A stretch of 64,000 nt of DNA from Takakia lepidozioides (GCA_030704615.1 CM060732.1:40963053-41027052); one strand, 5' to 3'. Positions 39,801 to 52,723 are shown, numbered from the stretch's first letter. The notes: generated by a model from the sequence alone, not told the origin. Translations and numbers: made by a program.

Positions 39801-42156
39801 AACCAAATGCGAACACTGTTTTGAATGGAATTGAGGAAGAAGCACCGCCTCAGAAACGGGTCCGGACTACCGTTGACAGTGAGACTACCGAATTCGCAAC
39901 AATTGCTCGTAATATTTCCAGCGATAAGGCAACAACTATTACAAGTGCATTGCCAACTAGCAGTGTCGTAGTGCCCAACCGTATGGACCCTTCTTCACCT
40001 CACAAAATTGAGGTAGCAACAAGCCATGTTAACGGAAGCAGTGAATCCTGCGGTACACCTGTCAATGGGCACATGGGGAAGAGTGATACAATTGGTCTGG
40101 CTGATGAATCTGCCCAAAATTTGGATAAGGAGGTGAGATTATCTCGACGAGAGAAGAAACTGATTGATTTTCGAGGAAAGTTGTATCTGGCACCTTTGAC
40201 GACTGTGGGCAATTTGCCATTTCGGAGAGTTTGCAAGCATCTGGGGGCAGACATCACCTGTGGAGAAATGGCTATGTGCACCTCTTTATTGCAGGTAATG
40301 TACTACCAAGAACTGTATGTTATAAACCACATTTCACAGCTATTGCTGCAGTGACCATCGCAGCCTTATTTTTGAGGACAGCCTCTACAGCAGCAGGAGG
40401 GCCCTCAGGTACCATGGTTTGGGGTTGCATCTTTGCCTGTACACATGCTACAGTTGCCAGTGGCAATGGGCGTAGTCTAATTATGTTTTGTTTTCAGGGA
40501 CAAGCTTCAGAATGGGCCTTGTTAAGGCGGCATGCAGGGGAAGATGTGTTTGGAGTGCAAATTTGCGGGTCATATGCAGACACTGTTGCACGGGCTGCCG
40601 AGCTGATTGAGCGAGAGTGCGAAGTGGATTTCATTGATTTGAACTTGGGGTGCCCCATTGACCTCGTGGTGAACAAGGGCGCTGGGTCATGTCTTCTTAC
40701 CAAGCCAGCACGGCTGGAGCAGATTGTGAGAGCTACTGCTGCTGCCATTGACAATCCCCTCACTCTCAAGGTAATTTCCCCATTTAGTTTTGTCTGCAAG
40801 TTCCATTCACATGAACTGTAGTTTCTTTCAGAACAAGCTCAAAACTGGAAAGTTTTTCACAGACTCTCCTCTGCCCTCTCTTTGCTCTTCCCATAGACCC
40901 TTCTGGGCCTGCAAGGGACTTCATCATTTTTTGTTTTTCGTTCATTTTTCTTTTCCAACAATTGGGGTTTTTCGTATGTTACGATATATGACACCCCTAA
41001 CTGACAAATATAATGCTCCACAAACTTAATTATGTAGGCCTGGCTGTGTAATTCAGTTACGAATGGGCTACTTCGAGGGTCGGAACTGTGCACACACCCT
41101 GCTTCCACAGATGCACAAGTGGGGAGCAGCGGCCGTGACCATTCATGGCCGAACACGCCAGCAACGTTACAGCAAGGTGGCAGACTGGAACTACATCCAA
41201 CAGTGCACGAGTCAGGCGCCAGAAGAGGTGCAGTTGATTGGAAATGGAGACGTGTTTTCATACACTGAATTCAATGACCGCTTACAAAGTGGTGGGTCTA
41301 AACTCGCTACATGTATGATCGCCCGCGGGGCCTTGATTAAGGTGATACACTCATGACATTTGTGTTTTAGCTTTCTGTTACAATGTTGCTCCGATGCTGC
41401 CTCTCAGTGGTATTGTGGAGGGTACTTTTCTGACTATAGCTGCTGGGGGGTGCAGCCATGGATTTTTACAGAAATCAAGGAGCAGCGACATTGGGACATT
41501 ACAGCTGAAGAAAGATTAAGTATCCTCAGAGACTACGTGAGCTTCGGCCTTGAACATTGGGGCTCTGACTCTAAAGGTTCGCCCCTTTCCCCCTCTTCCC
41601 ACCCTGTTACTCAACAAAAATGTTCAGTAGAGTCTAACAAGAATCCTGTTGAATTTGGGGACTGAAGGTGTGGAGACAACAAGGCACTTCTTGCTGGAAT
41701 GGTTGAGCTATGCCCATCGCTACATCCCTGTTGGCGTTTTGGAGGTGGTCCCCCAACGGCTAAACTGGCGGCCACCCAACTATTTTGGACGGAATGATTT
41801 GGAAACGATGATGGCTTCCGACAGTGCAGCTGACTGGGTAACTCTTTTACCCTGGAAAGTCGTGCAAGTTCTCATGGCAAAGTTGGCTGCTATGTCAGTT
41901 AGTATGAGAAGCTGTGAGAAGCTGCTCTCTCATGTAACATGAGAGAGAGATTGCCCTAGTTAGACTTTACTTGCTGATTCTACAATGTGCAGTCAATGTA
42001 AGAAGGCTAGAGCTGGTCTGACTGTGACTAGGTGGCCATGGGGGTGGGACTCACCAGGTTCGAATAACAGAGTTGCTGCTAGGCCCTCCACCACCCGGCT
42101 TTCTTTTCTCACCAAAGCACAAGTCCAATGCGTATGACAAGGTTGAAAATGGCTGA
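36808..42156 (+). CDS. DUS3: tRNA-dihydrouridine(47) synthase with CCCH zinc fingers (DUS3)
   Basis: FMN/NADPH-dependent enzyme that reduces uridine 47 in the variable loop of tRNA. Ten exons: 36808-36988, 37562-37803, 38543-38665, 38923-39180, 39563-40294, 40498-40770, 41057-41341, 41456-41576, 41668-41837, 42058-42156. All phases close to 827 residues, longer than the usual plant protein because of a Ser/Glu/Asp-rich linker in exons 4-5. Two CCCH-type fingers: [13 protein letters not shown] (exon 3) and [14 protein letters not shown] (exon 4). The TIM barrel opens with [20 protein letters not shown] and [17 protein letters not shown]. The catalytic Cys is about residue 564 in [29 protein letters not shown] and NGDVFS follow; [19 protein letters not shown] and [10 protein letters not shown] close the protein. 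An inverted copy of exon 2 lies upstream. Confidence 0.93.
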
Positions 42157-42678
42157 GATGGTTGCTTTGTGCTGTAACTAGCGTAAGGCATGGCTCCTCC
42201 TTCTGATCTGCTCTTGGACTCCCGGTTTTCTCCTAAAACTCACGCTACTGAAGGATTTTATCGTATCTTGTCACATTTAATAGTATAGTACCTTCAGACT
42301 GGTTAGATGAGGTTGAAATGAAATCTTACCCAGAACCAAGGGGAGAACAGAGTATAGGATCAGCAGAAGTCGCTACATTTTTGTAGGTTAATGAGTGCAA
42401 CCAATGCACAATGGTGGTTGCGCTCATGGTATAGAAACTGCTGGAGTCTTTGGTCCTGAGTGAGCAGGCTCAGGAAATGGTGGCTATGTGGAGGAGAGCT
42501 CTTGATTCTACTGTGCCCTTGATCTCTTCTATGGATGAAAATGCAGCTAGAGACATAGCTGATGCCTTAGTAATTGGATACCTGCAAGTCAACAAACATG
42601 TCTAAGTTGCACTCGGAGTGGGTTTATGAACTGCACACCTTCTAATAGGTGGCAGCAGCCTCAAGGGTTCAACAACTT
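42157..42678. other. Convergent intergenic region; nothing recognised
   Basis: Between the stop codons of DUS3 (+) and the XRRA1-like gene (-). Presumed 3' UTRs. Confidence 0.4.
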
Positions 42679-45600
42679 CTAAGTTGCATTGGCTTTGGCT
42701 ACTGTCATGTCCTCATCCTCTTCACTTGTGGAATCACTAGGTAGCATGTTTGAGTTATTCTCAGAATTTATATCCTCAATACGTCTCTCTATGTTGGCCA
42801 GCTGTAGTTGCATCACATCCAACACGCTGCGCACTTGAGTCCTTGCCTCTCTCTGCATACATAGTAATTCTTGAGGATATATCACATGTTCAAAACTGCC
42901 CTGATGTAGGCAGGAGGAGCAAACAGTCTAGATCAACAGAGTGCAAGAAGGCTTCTTAATTGATGTCTGAAGGAGCGGGAAACTGCTCATTTTAGCTGCT
43001 TGTGGGTGTACAGAAAACACATCCTCGCAAAGTTGACAGTCTTGTTAGAAAGGGAGTGCAGTGTAGAATTAGAGTCTTGCATTGACATCATGTTGCTGAA
43101 TACCCCTACCTTGACACAGATGTGGCAAATATTGCCTCGGTTTGCATGTAGTATTGTTAAGAAGGCTGAGTGTAGTCATGTAGGCATACATGAGCCTGTC
43201 TATAGGCAGTTGACCACACTCTCAGTGTATGGACGAGAAAACTCTATAGCGTTTAAGGAAGCTCAAAGAGCTAAGAAGAGGGACAAAAATGAATATAGTA
43301 AGATATTACGTCTCTGGCCACATGGGACTTCAAGAAATGGTGACACATCAAACACTCTCAATAGAGAGCGTGTGGGTGTGGGATTGGAACTACAAACAAG
43401 TGGTGACTGAATTTACCTCGTTCCGATTAGCAAATTTGCGAGCCAAATATAATGCCTTCTTCCAGGGACTAAGGGGTGGATGCAAGCTGATTCTTTGCTG
43501 GTGAAATCTGATGACCCCAATTCTTGTTGGCCTCCTGTAACTTGGTGGGTCGAGATCAGCCTGTCAAGCCGTAAGATTTTGAGACCAGTGGTGCTTGGCC
43601 CAGCTCATTTCAACAACATCACCTCTTTTGTTACATCAACCAGAATGGATGATCTGGGTACGGTTCTGGGATCTGCCTCCAATGTTTGCATACCAAGTAG
43701 ATGAAATGACAAGGATCTTCGGAGGAACTATAGAATTAAATGGGTAGGCAAGATTGAGCAATACTATTGAGTGAGACCACTGAAATACCTCTCTGAAAGG
43801 AATCATCTTCAAAGCTAGTTTGAGAGATGTCACCGCAGCGTTGGCTTCTGAAAGGTGGGGATCAAGGGGACTTTGCATGCTTGAAATTCTTCGCAGCTCC
43901 TGCATCATGTGAAGACAGTAAAGAGGACAGAGAAGTACTCATTTGATTAGCTTGTCATAGCCTCATACACCCCGATTTGGGTAGAGCCAAGGGAAGAGAG
44001 AAAAACGAGAAACTTTTAGCATCCATGGGAAGTTTATGGGACACGTGCTAAAGAGGAAAGTGGGGCCCCCAACAACCACTAGAACACTACAATCCAAATT
44101 CCAGAGATTCCCTAAGGTGGAAAGGGGGACTTGCAAAGGATTCTTCCAAGTCCACAAAGAGAGCTGAGGGAGAGTACTGTGACCTGCAAGCAGAATGGTG
44201 GGAAGCTGGACACACCTCTTGCATGTGTGGGGGGGGAAACGGGCTTGAAATTGGAAGCATTTCTTCAGTGTCAGCAATAGCCACTTGTGCTTCCATGCCA
44301 TCTGAAGGCTGTCAGATTCCAGAACATGCAATAGGTATGGATAACACTCAATTGCACAGAAGGTAACAAGCAAGGTTTTTTCGCAGTATTGACTTCCATA
44401 CACTAGAAAATGCCACATATTGCTGGTTTAGATTGAGGGTGCGTCAAATCATTCTGGTGTTAGCAACAGTATCTCGGATGTGGGTTTGCTACACCTGAGA
44501 AATTTACTTGTGATGAATTGTTACCGGCATGCTGGTGCTGATGGAGCCCGCAAGAAGGTGTTCATCTAGCTTCTTGGAGCTCTCATCTAGCTCCTGGCTG
44601 AGCTTGTCAAATGCTGCCACCATCTTTCCATCAGAGAATATTACCTGATCCATGTCTTCACAAAGCCACGAGTTACATTTATGAGAATTATTCTTAGAGC
44701 TAAGGTGAGGGGCCCTATCATGTAACAATATTCTCTGCTAGTAGTGATCATTGTCAGTAATTGGCAAACTGAAAGAGTTTCGTTCTTTTGATAGGAATGT
44801 CAGATGATAAAATATGCTTTTATGGATTTTCTTAGACATATCTATACCAATGTTCCACTGAACTCCAGCATACCAAGCATTTTATATGTATGTTTTGAGA
44901 GGCTGAAAACTTGAATTAATATAAACCTCAGAGTAAAAACTCCAAAAGGATCATGTCTACATGGTTTTTGTTGTACAAATTATACTTAATGACTGCTATT
45001 GAGGGACCCAAAAAGCATTGCCCAATCTTGAATCGTCACTGTATTATGTGCTATTGTTTCTCGACTCCTTCCCTTATTAGTTCCCGTAAACCCTGACTTT
45101 GAAAGGCTTTTTCTTATCTAATGAATTATGCCTTGCTTAGGGACCAGGATCAGAGCCTGGGTTCGAACACTTTCATGTTCAATGCCTCAAGATAAGGATT
45201 TTGAAATCTCCCATCACAACAACACCATTGTACAAAAAACTGGGTTAGGTAACCACCGAGGTAGAAGTCAGGGCTGTACCATCCAGCTAAGCTTTAAGGA
45301 GAACATGAATGAAAGCATGCTGACAAGCAGTTACTTACCGGTTGAAAGGGTTTTGGTGGATGGACCACATTTTTCAGCTTTCCTTCATACTGCTGAACAG
45401 GACTTCGCTTGTGATGATCAGGCTCCTCCAGAATCCAATGCTGGCCTGCCTCTTGTGCTTCCAAAGCAGCCTTTAGAATTGGCTTCGATATTGGCAGGCA
45501 CCTTCCCAATGTGTCATACGCTACTTTCGCAGCCAAAGGTGTATCCCACAACATAACCTGAGGGAGGAGTCTGAGATCAGAGACATGAAATGAAATGGTA

Positions 45601-48600
45601 CTTTATAACGTCCGCAGAAAGCTCATAGAGCTTATGGGACAAAATGGAAGAGACCAAGATAGAGGAGGGATGAAGAAGAGCAATTCAAAAGCCATATGTA
45701 TTGTTTATGGCTAACCATGTCTCACATAAGATTCACATTTTAAATGTACCACACAGATAGTCTTTTGTCATACTAACATTCTAAGCACATATGTTCGCTT
45801 GGACCTCAGCAGACAACACTTACCTAGCGTCTCCTGCAGTACAGACAAGTAACACTTAAATGCCTCAGTGATGCCTGTATCTGGATTGATGATTTAACCC
45901 AGCAGTAAGGGGTCCGGAGAGAGCTCTAGAAGTCCCAGACAAAGATTATGGCACAACCAGGAGGCATCATATCAGCTGGTGTTCAAATCACAAGGCTATC
46001 GAAATGGAAACACTTCAAAGAGCCTAGATATACATCTTATATGTTGATGCCTACAGATGAGAAGTACCTTACGCAAAAACAGTATCCGGTTTAGAGGTGC
46101 CAACGCATGGGGTTCTTCAACTGGGTTGGATGTCAGGTCCAACACTTCCAATCTACGAAAAGCATCGTTGCTGAGCTTGAGCTGACCAAATGTGTACACC
46201 AGTTTGTTCAGACAGATAACAACCATTTCTGCTGGATGAGCCTTGGATGGTCTAAATCATCAGTATGTTTGAAAGAGAGTCCACTACTGACAACATGTGA
46301 TTCCAGCATAATGGTTTACGACTATCTCACTGCTCCTTGGGAATTTTCCTTAATGATGTGCAACTAAATCAAATAGTCAAAGAAATACTTCCTTGGAGGT
46401 TTGAGTAGCGAGGAACCTGCTCAGGAACGCCCCTTATTAAATTATGCTGTAGGTGGAGTCTCTCCAACAATGGCAGCTGCACAACCATGGGAAATAAAAA
46501 ATGTCTGCGAAGTACAAATGGATTATTAAACTAGATAGCTGATCTATTCTTAACCGAAATCTCCAGGAGTATTAGGTTTCATTGACTTTTTCAAAACATC
46601 CCCCAACCAAGTTGAATCTATCTGACAATTCGTACTAAACCTTTGGATGTACATGAACATCAGAATGCATGGGGAGAGAAGGGTTGGAACCTGTGGATAG
46701 AAACCTAAAGAGAAGGCACAGAAATGCCAAGTTTCCAACAAACAGTGAAAAGGGGGAAGAAGAATTGTAGATAAGCAGCTTGTAGCAACCATGAACCTTG
46801 CTCAGGGTGAGAAGGCATTGATCTGATAGCCCATTTCCTGCTGCACTTAGCTTCCGCAAACACCGATACCCATTCATCATGCCAGTTACATCCGGGATCA
46901 CCTCCAAATTGTTGTAGTCCATATTGAGCTTATGCAGTGAGGGTAGCAAAGACAGTGTAACCATGACCAATGGATCCAAATGGTTGTAGGAGACATCCAA
47001 GACCTGCAATATACTTCATGTTCAACTTCGACTGGATAGTGATCAAACCTCTCTAGGTGGACCCAAAGATCTGCCAGTTACCTGCATAAGGTACTCCATC
47101 TCTGTTTGAATTTTTATTTTAGTTTCTGAGCCCAGATGACAAAGGTTCTGACCAGCAATACCACACTGCTGCAGCAGAGGGAAGAAGCTGAGAGCAGGTA
47201 TTTCACAGCAAATAGTGCTACCCTGTGACATGGACCCTGATGGCATCTCCTGTTCATAATTGCTCTGTCTAGCCCTTGTCCTTTACAGTACGCTGGGAGT
47301 GATCCATAGCCAGTTGTTACCTCTCATTCCAGGGAGAGCAACAGCGCTGAAATCAATTCTAGTATGATGTCAATCCGCAGAGGCACACAATTCCCTTGAC
47401 TGAATGGTGGTTGTTGGAGACCAGCTACTGCAGGGTTAGGATATCCTGGCACTGATGCATCATAGCCAACCATCAGTAGTTTTTTTTTGGCTCTGGTTTT
47501 GTTTCCTCTCTCATGTTTTTTTCCCATTTTGTCCCATAAGCTCTTTGAGCTTTCCGCAGACGTTATAAAGTACCATTTCATTTCGTTTCATTTGTCTTTC
47601 TTTTGTTCACCAGGCTACGGCAAATAGTCATATGAGTACATCTTTCTTTGGTTCACCCTCTGACATTATAAAGTTACTTCTTTAGATTTATCTTTCCCTC
47701 TTTGTTTCTCTCTTCACCCTGCTCCAAGAACTTCAGTCTCGCCCTGACAACGCAAGAAATGAAGTCGAAAGAGCAGTGGACTCTTGGGAGAGTTTCGTTT
47801 CCTCCGTGGCTGACAAGATCATTGGGAGGAAACTAATTGTCTGCGGTAGAGCTGTTAATTGGTGGACCAATGAGATTAAACTCAAGATAGCTGAGAGACG
47901 AGCCCTCTATAAAGAGTGCTGCAATTTGAAAACCAACAGAGAATTGTGGGCGAGGTACTACCAGCTCCGTAAAGATATCAATCAGCTTGTTAGGTCTCAG
48001 AAGAAATTATACTGGGACAAGTTATACAGTGAAATAAACTCAAACCACCATACAAGAAATTCTGGTTGGCCCTTCAACGTTTGTACAAGCCGAAAAACGG
48101 TCAGCAAGTACAAGCGCTGAAGACTACTAAAGGTGCAGTGGTGACTTTATCGGTTGACATTGTCAAAACCTTTGAAAATCACTACAGTATCCTTGGCAGA
48201 ACTTCTAGGTCTAACAGTGAGGGGTCTTCTGCTGAATGGAGGGACACAGTTGGAAAAACTGTTCCTATGATTCAAAACAACCCTGATGAACTGGAGTATA
48301 TTTCAATGGCTTATAACGCTCCCATTAGTTCTTCTGAGATTGTGGAAGCAATTGAACATTTAAATGGATATAAAGCTGGTGGACCTGATGGTATTGTCAA
48401 CGAGCTTATCAAGCACGGTGGCGATCCCATGATAGAGGCCCTAGTTCTCCTCTTTAACCTTATCTGGAAGACTGAAATGATCCCCTTACGCTGGCGACAG
48501 GGGGTCATTGTCAATCTATACAAGAAGGGTGACAGAGAAGAACCGGGGAACTACCGTGGCATCACGCTCCTCAATGCTGTTGGCAAGACATTCTGCAGAG

Positions 48601-51600
48601 TTATGAGTACTCGTCTCGAGATTGATCTGGAGTCTAGAGGTTGTTTCCACGAAGGCCAAGCTGGCTTTCGGCGAAACAGGGGCTGTGTGGATCATATCTT
48701 CACTCTAAGCCAGATTATCCAGGGAAGGAAAAAAGAAGGGAAACCCACTAATGTTTTTTTCCTGGATGTCAAAAAGGCTTATGACACAGTGTGGAGAGAT
48801 GGCCTATGGTTCCGCCTCTGGTCTTGTGGGATCAAGGGAAAGATGTGGAGAGTTGTCCACAACTTGTATGCTCACACCAAAAGCTGTGTCACTGTTAACG
48901 GACAGAAGTCCAACTTCTTTGACATAGACCAAGGTGTAGCTCAAGGATGTACTCTCTCCCCTCTGCTCTTCAATGTTTTCATCAATCAACTCCTCGAGGA
49001 TGTGGAAAGTGAGGGATTTGGGTTAAGGGTGGGTGATACCACCATACCAGCCCTTATGTTTGCGGATGACTTCGCAGGCATAGGGGACTCCAGGAGTTGA
49101 TTGATTGCGCGAAGAGATACTTTGATCTTTGGGGGCTAGAGGCTAATATGCAGTGGTAGCATTCAACGACAGAGGAGAGGGAGGAAGTGATCTTAAGTGG
49201 CAGTGGGGTAGCCAAGAGATCCCGGTCCTCCCTTCCTACACTTACCTGGGCGTTGAGTTTTCCTCCAATTGTAATTGGGATGCACATATCCGGAAAGTTG
49301 TTCAAACTGGCAAGGGCAAAGCTCTGGGGCTCACTAAATTTTTCCACTGCAGAGGGGTCAACTCTGAGGTTAAGAAAACCATGCTTTGTCGTGTTATTAG
49401 ACCTGCCTTGGAGTATGGATCTGCAATATGGGTTGATAACTCCAACCAGCTAAGTCTCTAGAATCCATTCAAGTGGGGGTGCTTAAGGAGTGTATGTCAG
49501 CATGCTCCAAACAGCCAATGTGGCTGTTCGGGGTGAGTTTGGCATTCCGTCCTTAAGCTCCCGACGAGATGAATTCAAGGTCAGATGGTGGGGTCAGCTG
49601 CAACATATGTCCAACACCAGATATCCTAAGTTAATCGACTCTATATCTTGGAAACAGGACCGCCCTGTCAAACAGGCTAAGTCCTGGCAGAAGAGAGTAG
49701 AAGAGATTCTCAAGGACCTGGACCTGGATCCGCAAGTCTTGACCCTGCTGGATAAATCTGACTTAGAGGCTGTAGTGTCCAAAGCCATGTCTGTTGCCAT
49801 GAGATTGTCTGATGAAAATGAAGTTAGGCAGAAAACTTCCCTGAACTTGTTTCCAGTCAGTGACATGGGGGAGGACATCTTGGATGACCTCAAGGGTCTA
49901 CCCACTCTCGGCACTCGACTGAAATTTAAACTCAGGGCAGGAAGCCTACCTTTGAACAGCAAACAGAAGCAGAGAGGAAAGGGAGAGTGCAATTGCCCGT
50001 TGTGTGGGCAATCTGAAGACAGTATTCATTTTCTGATACACTGTCCGGGGTTCTCTCACCAAAGAGACGCTCTCTTCAAATCTATCAAGGGAATTGTGCC
50101 TGTACCCCTGTTTACCAACTTTGAAAGTCTCGAGGCTGAGCCAAAAGCCCAGGCCCTCCTGAGGCCTAGTTTTTGGGCAAATCACACACAGCAGATTGAT
50201 GCTTGCGTGAAGGGATTTCTAGAGGATATCTGGAAAACCCGGATTAATTCTATATATGAAGGTAAGTCTTACTACCAACGTCAGCCCCTGACAGAGGTAG
50301 GTTCTGTCCCTTTTGTTCCCGCTCAAACTGGGCGCGGGGTCAATGGCCACAAGGCTACGGCAAACAACGTCTTATGAGTACAATCTCTTCACCCTATCAT
50401 CAGGCCTTCCCTCATGATTTTGTATCAGTATTTACACTCTACTCAGTTCCCTTCACCCACTAGTAGTTAACTACCTATGAAAATAAGTTTTTCTGCTACG
50501 CACCAAGTACCCAATCAGAGATCCATGTGGATGGTTTAGACACTACAAGTAATGCCTACCATTAAGGGTACAAAATAATACAAGGAAGGGACTTCTTTGT
50601 TTCACGCTTTCTTTCTCTATGAGCTTTCCGCGGACGTTATAAAGCACCATTTCATTTCTTTGAGCAGTAGTTGCTTTTGGGCTGCTTGTTGGCTCTGGTT
50701 TTGTCTCCTCTCTCAATTTGTCCCATAAGCTCTTTGAGCTTTCCACGAACGTTATAAAGTACCATTTCATTTCATTTCATAATCCTTTCCTTGCATTAAT
50801 TGAAAATGGCCCTGGCAGAACTAGTGAAGTCAGAGATACAACACAAATTATGATGAACTGATAGGGTACCTCAAGCATTTCAAAGCTGCCATGTGGTATG
50901 ACCAACTCAAACAGCTGATTGCACTGAAGGTTCAGTTTCCTCAAGGAACAAAATGAGCTCAAAGATTCCTGCAGTCCAGAATTGTGGAATGAGATTGAGG
51001 TGTATGAGAATTATGTCATCAACAATGTGCATATTTTTATCTCCTACAAACATAATACCCAGGTATACTACACCCTTCCAACAAAAAGCACGGATCATGA
51101 AACCCTATCCTATTCTCAGGTTGCAAGTAAGGCTGGTACAGGACGCTAAGCTACATTCGAAGTGAACCTTCTACAACCGATAGTTTTTAAGAAAAATGAC
51201 TGCCCTGCCCCTTACACTGTACCATGGCCACATAATTCTCAGAGAGATCAAGACATTGGAGGGCCGTGAAACATAGAAGTGTAGAAGTGTCCACATGGTT
51301 GATTCCAAGGTTCGCCAGCTTCACATATCTCAGGTTCTCGGCTGCTGCAACCCCACCTTCATCAAGCTGCACCAATTGGGTGGAATGTTATTAAGCTAAA
51401 CGCAACAGGCAAGAAAAGATATAGCCTTCAAATCTGCATAACCTGAAGTGCAGTGGATTGGAAGTGGAAATAGCTACATGTACACACTTCATTAAAAAGG
51501 GAGTAATCATCTATTTTCAACTGTTGTACAAACAACGTTCAGCTTCAATTTCCCCCCTGGAGTTTAAATTCGGTTGCTTTGGTTATCCAGACTGTCTGTT

Positions 51601-52723
51601 GTTACTCTGGATTCACCCCTGAGATGTGTATGCGATTCTCAATGCCCTGTCCAGTTTCGATTGATCGGGGTGGCCAGGGTTCAAATCATACAAGCAATTG
51701 GCTGTCAAGAGTATTCCCTCGCGCATTCCACGGCAAAAGGTTTTGAAGGTAACTGTGCCTCCTCTTCCTTTTCCCCAATCTGCTCCTGGACGTCATTCCC
51801 TTTCCACGCCGACGTGCTGCGACTTGAAATACAATCTTTGCCGGCTTTACTGAGGGCTTGTGAAACCGTTGGAACCCCTTTGGTCTTGAACTTTTCCTCG
51901 AGGGTTTAGCAGCATCCTCCTTCAATAGAATGGGCCATTGCTGCTCCTCATCTTCTCCCTCTGGCACCTCAAGTAACAATTCGGCAATAGTTGTTAGGCG
52001 TCCCACCTTCCGCTTCCGCAAACCCCATACAATCTCCTGCGATTGAGCCCGTCTAGGTGTTGGCCTTCGTGTCTTTGGAGGTCTTTCTACTTTGCTCGAG
52101 AATTCGTCCTCAATTTCTGGTTTCGATTTACCTTGCTCTACTTGGTCGATGATAGTGCTCAACCAAACTTGCAATTCTTGCTCATGATTGCCATACAGCA
52201 AAGTGCTTTTCAGATCTTGAGTTTCTAAGAGATCCGCAGTAACACTCTGCGTCACAGGTCCCTCATTTACCTTTTCCTTCCCCTTCCCTCCAGCATAACC
52301 AGTTTCACTAATCATCTTCAGGGATCGGTCTTTGTGAGTGATTTGCTTGACTGCATCCTGTATGTCAGTCTGATCTGTCTTTTGCATTTTATCTGTACTT
52401 TCTCCATCTTCCACTTTGGCAGGTTCTTCTCCAAGTACTTCTGTTTCCTTTGTGCTGGACATTGCTGCGTCTTTCTCTTTCCGGGATCCACGTTTGAGTG
52501 ACGTTAAACTTCTTCCCCGGCCTTGCGCCCTTTGGTCGGACGATTTTCTGTCCTGCAAAAGAGAGTTTTTGACATTGGCGACCGTGCTCTTGGTTAGTTT
52601 CTCTTGGTCTGCAGCTGATTTGTTACGCTTTCGTGGAGATGATCCAAGGAGACTCTTTCCTTTCTTAGATGGTCTGCTCCCTGTTGTTCTTGCATCGTCA
52701 CTCCTTGATTCTGTTATTTCCAT
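42679..52723 (-). CDS. XRRA1: XRRA1-like leucine-rich-repeat protein
   Basis: Predicted 815-residue protein. Exons (minus): 52723-51692, 51366-51223, 50968-50870, 47003-46797, 46476-46389, 46228-46068, 45557-45339, 44644-44525, 44308-44216, 43899-43789, 42852-42679; phases are consistent throughout. Exon 1 (344 residues) is Lys/Arg/Ser/Glu-rich and probably disordered, with nuclear-localisation-like stretches (KRKRR near its end). Joining it to exon 2 is the least certain step; it could be a separate gene. Exons 2-6 encode LRRs: LRYVKLANLGINHVDTS, LQCLDLSENYV, LRKLNLQCNQL, LDVSYNHLDPL, LHKLNMDYNNLEVIP, LLERLHLQHNLI and LEVLDLTSNPVEEP. The rest has PILKAALEAQEAGQ and a coiled C-terminus (VRSVLDVMQLQLANIERRIE). 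Order and content match animal X-ray radiation resistance-associated protein 1, whose biochemical role is unclear. A LINE sits in the 3.9-kb intron 3. Confidence 0.65.
45584..45655 (-). repeat. Short retroposon copy, CATTT-tailed family
   Basis: On the minus strand it reads TTTGTCCCATAAGCTC, GCGGACGTTATAAAGTACC and an ATTTC tail. It shares this 3' segment with copies at 47489-47594, 50614-50659 and 50689-50781. Confidence 0.7.
47489..47594 (+). repeat. Short retroposon copy, CATTT-tailed family
   Basis: Begins near GGCTCTGGTTTTGTTTCC, includes TGTCCCATAAGCTCTTTGAG and GACGTTATAAAGTACC, and ends in CATTT repeats. Directly followed by LINE 3' debris and the main LINE. Confidence 0.7.
47600..47680 (+). 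mobile_element. LINE 3'-end fragment
   Basis: GGCTACGGCAAATAGTCATA, then TGAGTACATC and TTCACCCTC, match the region just after the LINE stop codon (50349-50395). This is a second, 5'-truncated insertion immediately upstream of the main element. Its last part reads ACATTATAAAGTTAC, close to the ACGTTATAAAGTACC end of the short retroposons. Confidence 0.6.
47690..50400 (+). mobile_element. Degenerate non-LTR retrotransposon (LINE), reverse transcriptase part
   Basis: Frames 47776-48120, 48066-49100, 49153-49461 and 49490-50377 are pieces of one polyprotein broken by frameshifts near 48050, 49100 and 49465. The reverse transcriptase shows AGGPDGIVNELIKHG, PGNYRGITLLNAVGKTF, HEGQAGFRRNRGCVDH, FLDVKKAYDTVWRDGL, GVAQGCTLSPLLFNVFIN and the catalytic FADD. 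Downstream are YTYLGVEFSSN and a C-terminal zinc knuckle CPLC...HFLIHCPG. No apurinic endonuclease domain was seen upstream, so it is probably 5'-truncated. It resembles jockey/CR1-like and algal or bryophyte non-LTR elements more than angiosperm L1. It lies opposite in orientation to the XRRA1-like gene. Confidence 0.88.
50614..50659 (+). repeat. Truncated short retroposon copy
   Basis: ATGAGCTTTCCGCGGACGTT followed by ATAAAGCACCATTTCATTTC: only the last ~45 bp of the family. It lies about 30 bp before the next copy. Confidence 0.6.
50689..50781 (+). repeat. Short retroposon copy, CATTT-tailed family
   Basis: Same layout as 47489-47594: GGCTCTGGTTTTGTCTCC, TCCCATAAGCTCTTTGAGC, AACGTTATAAAGTACC, then three CATTT units. 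Confidence 0.7.

Noticed and set aside
43963-44418. 151-codon minus-strand frame over XRRA1 exon 9
   Set aside because: The alternative frame starting at an acceptor before 44308 gives an acidic, phase-compatible exon (31 codons) between neighbouring exons; the longer frame looks like a shadow.
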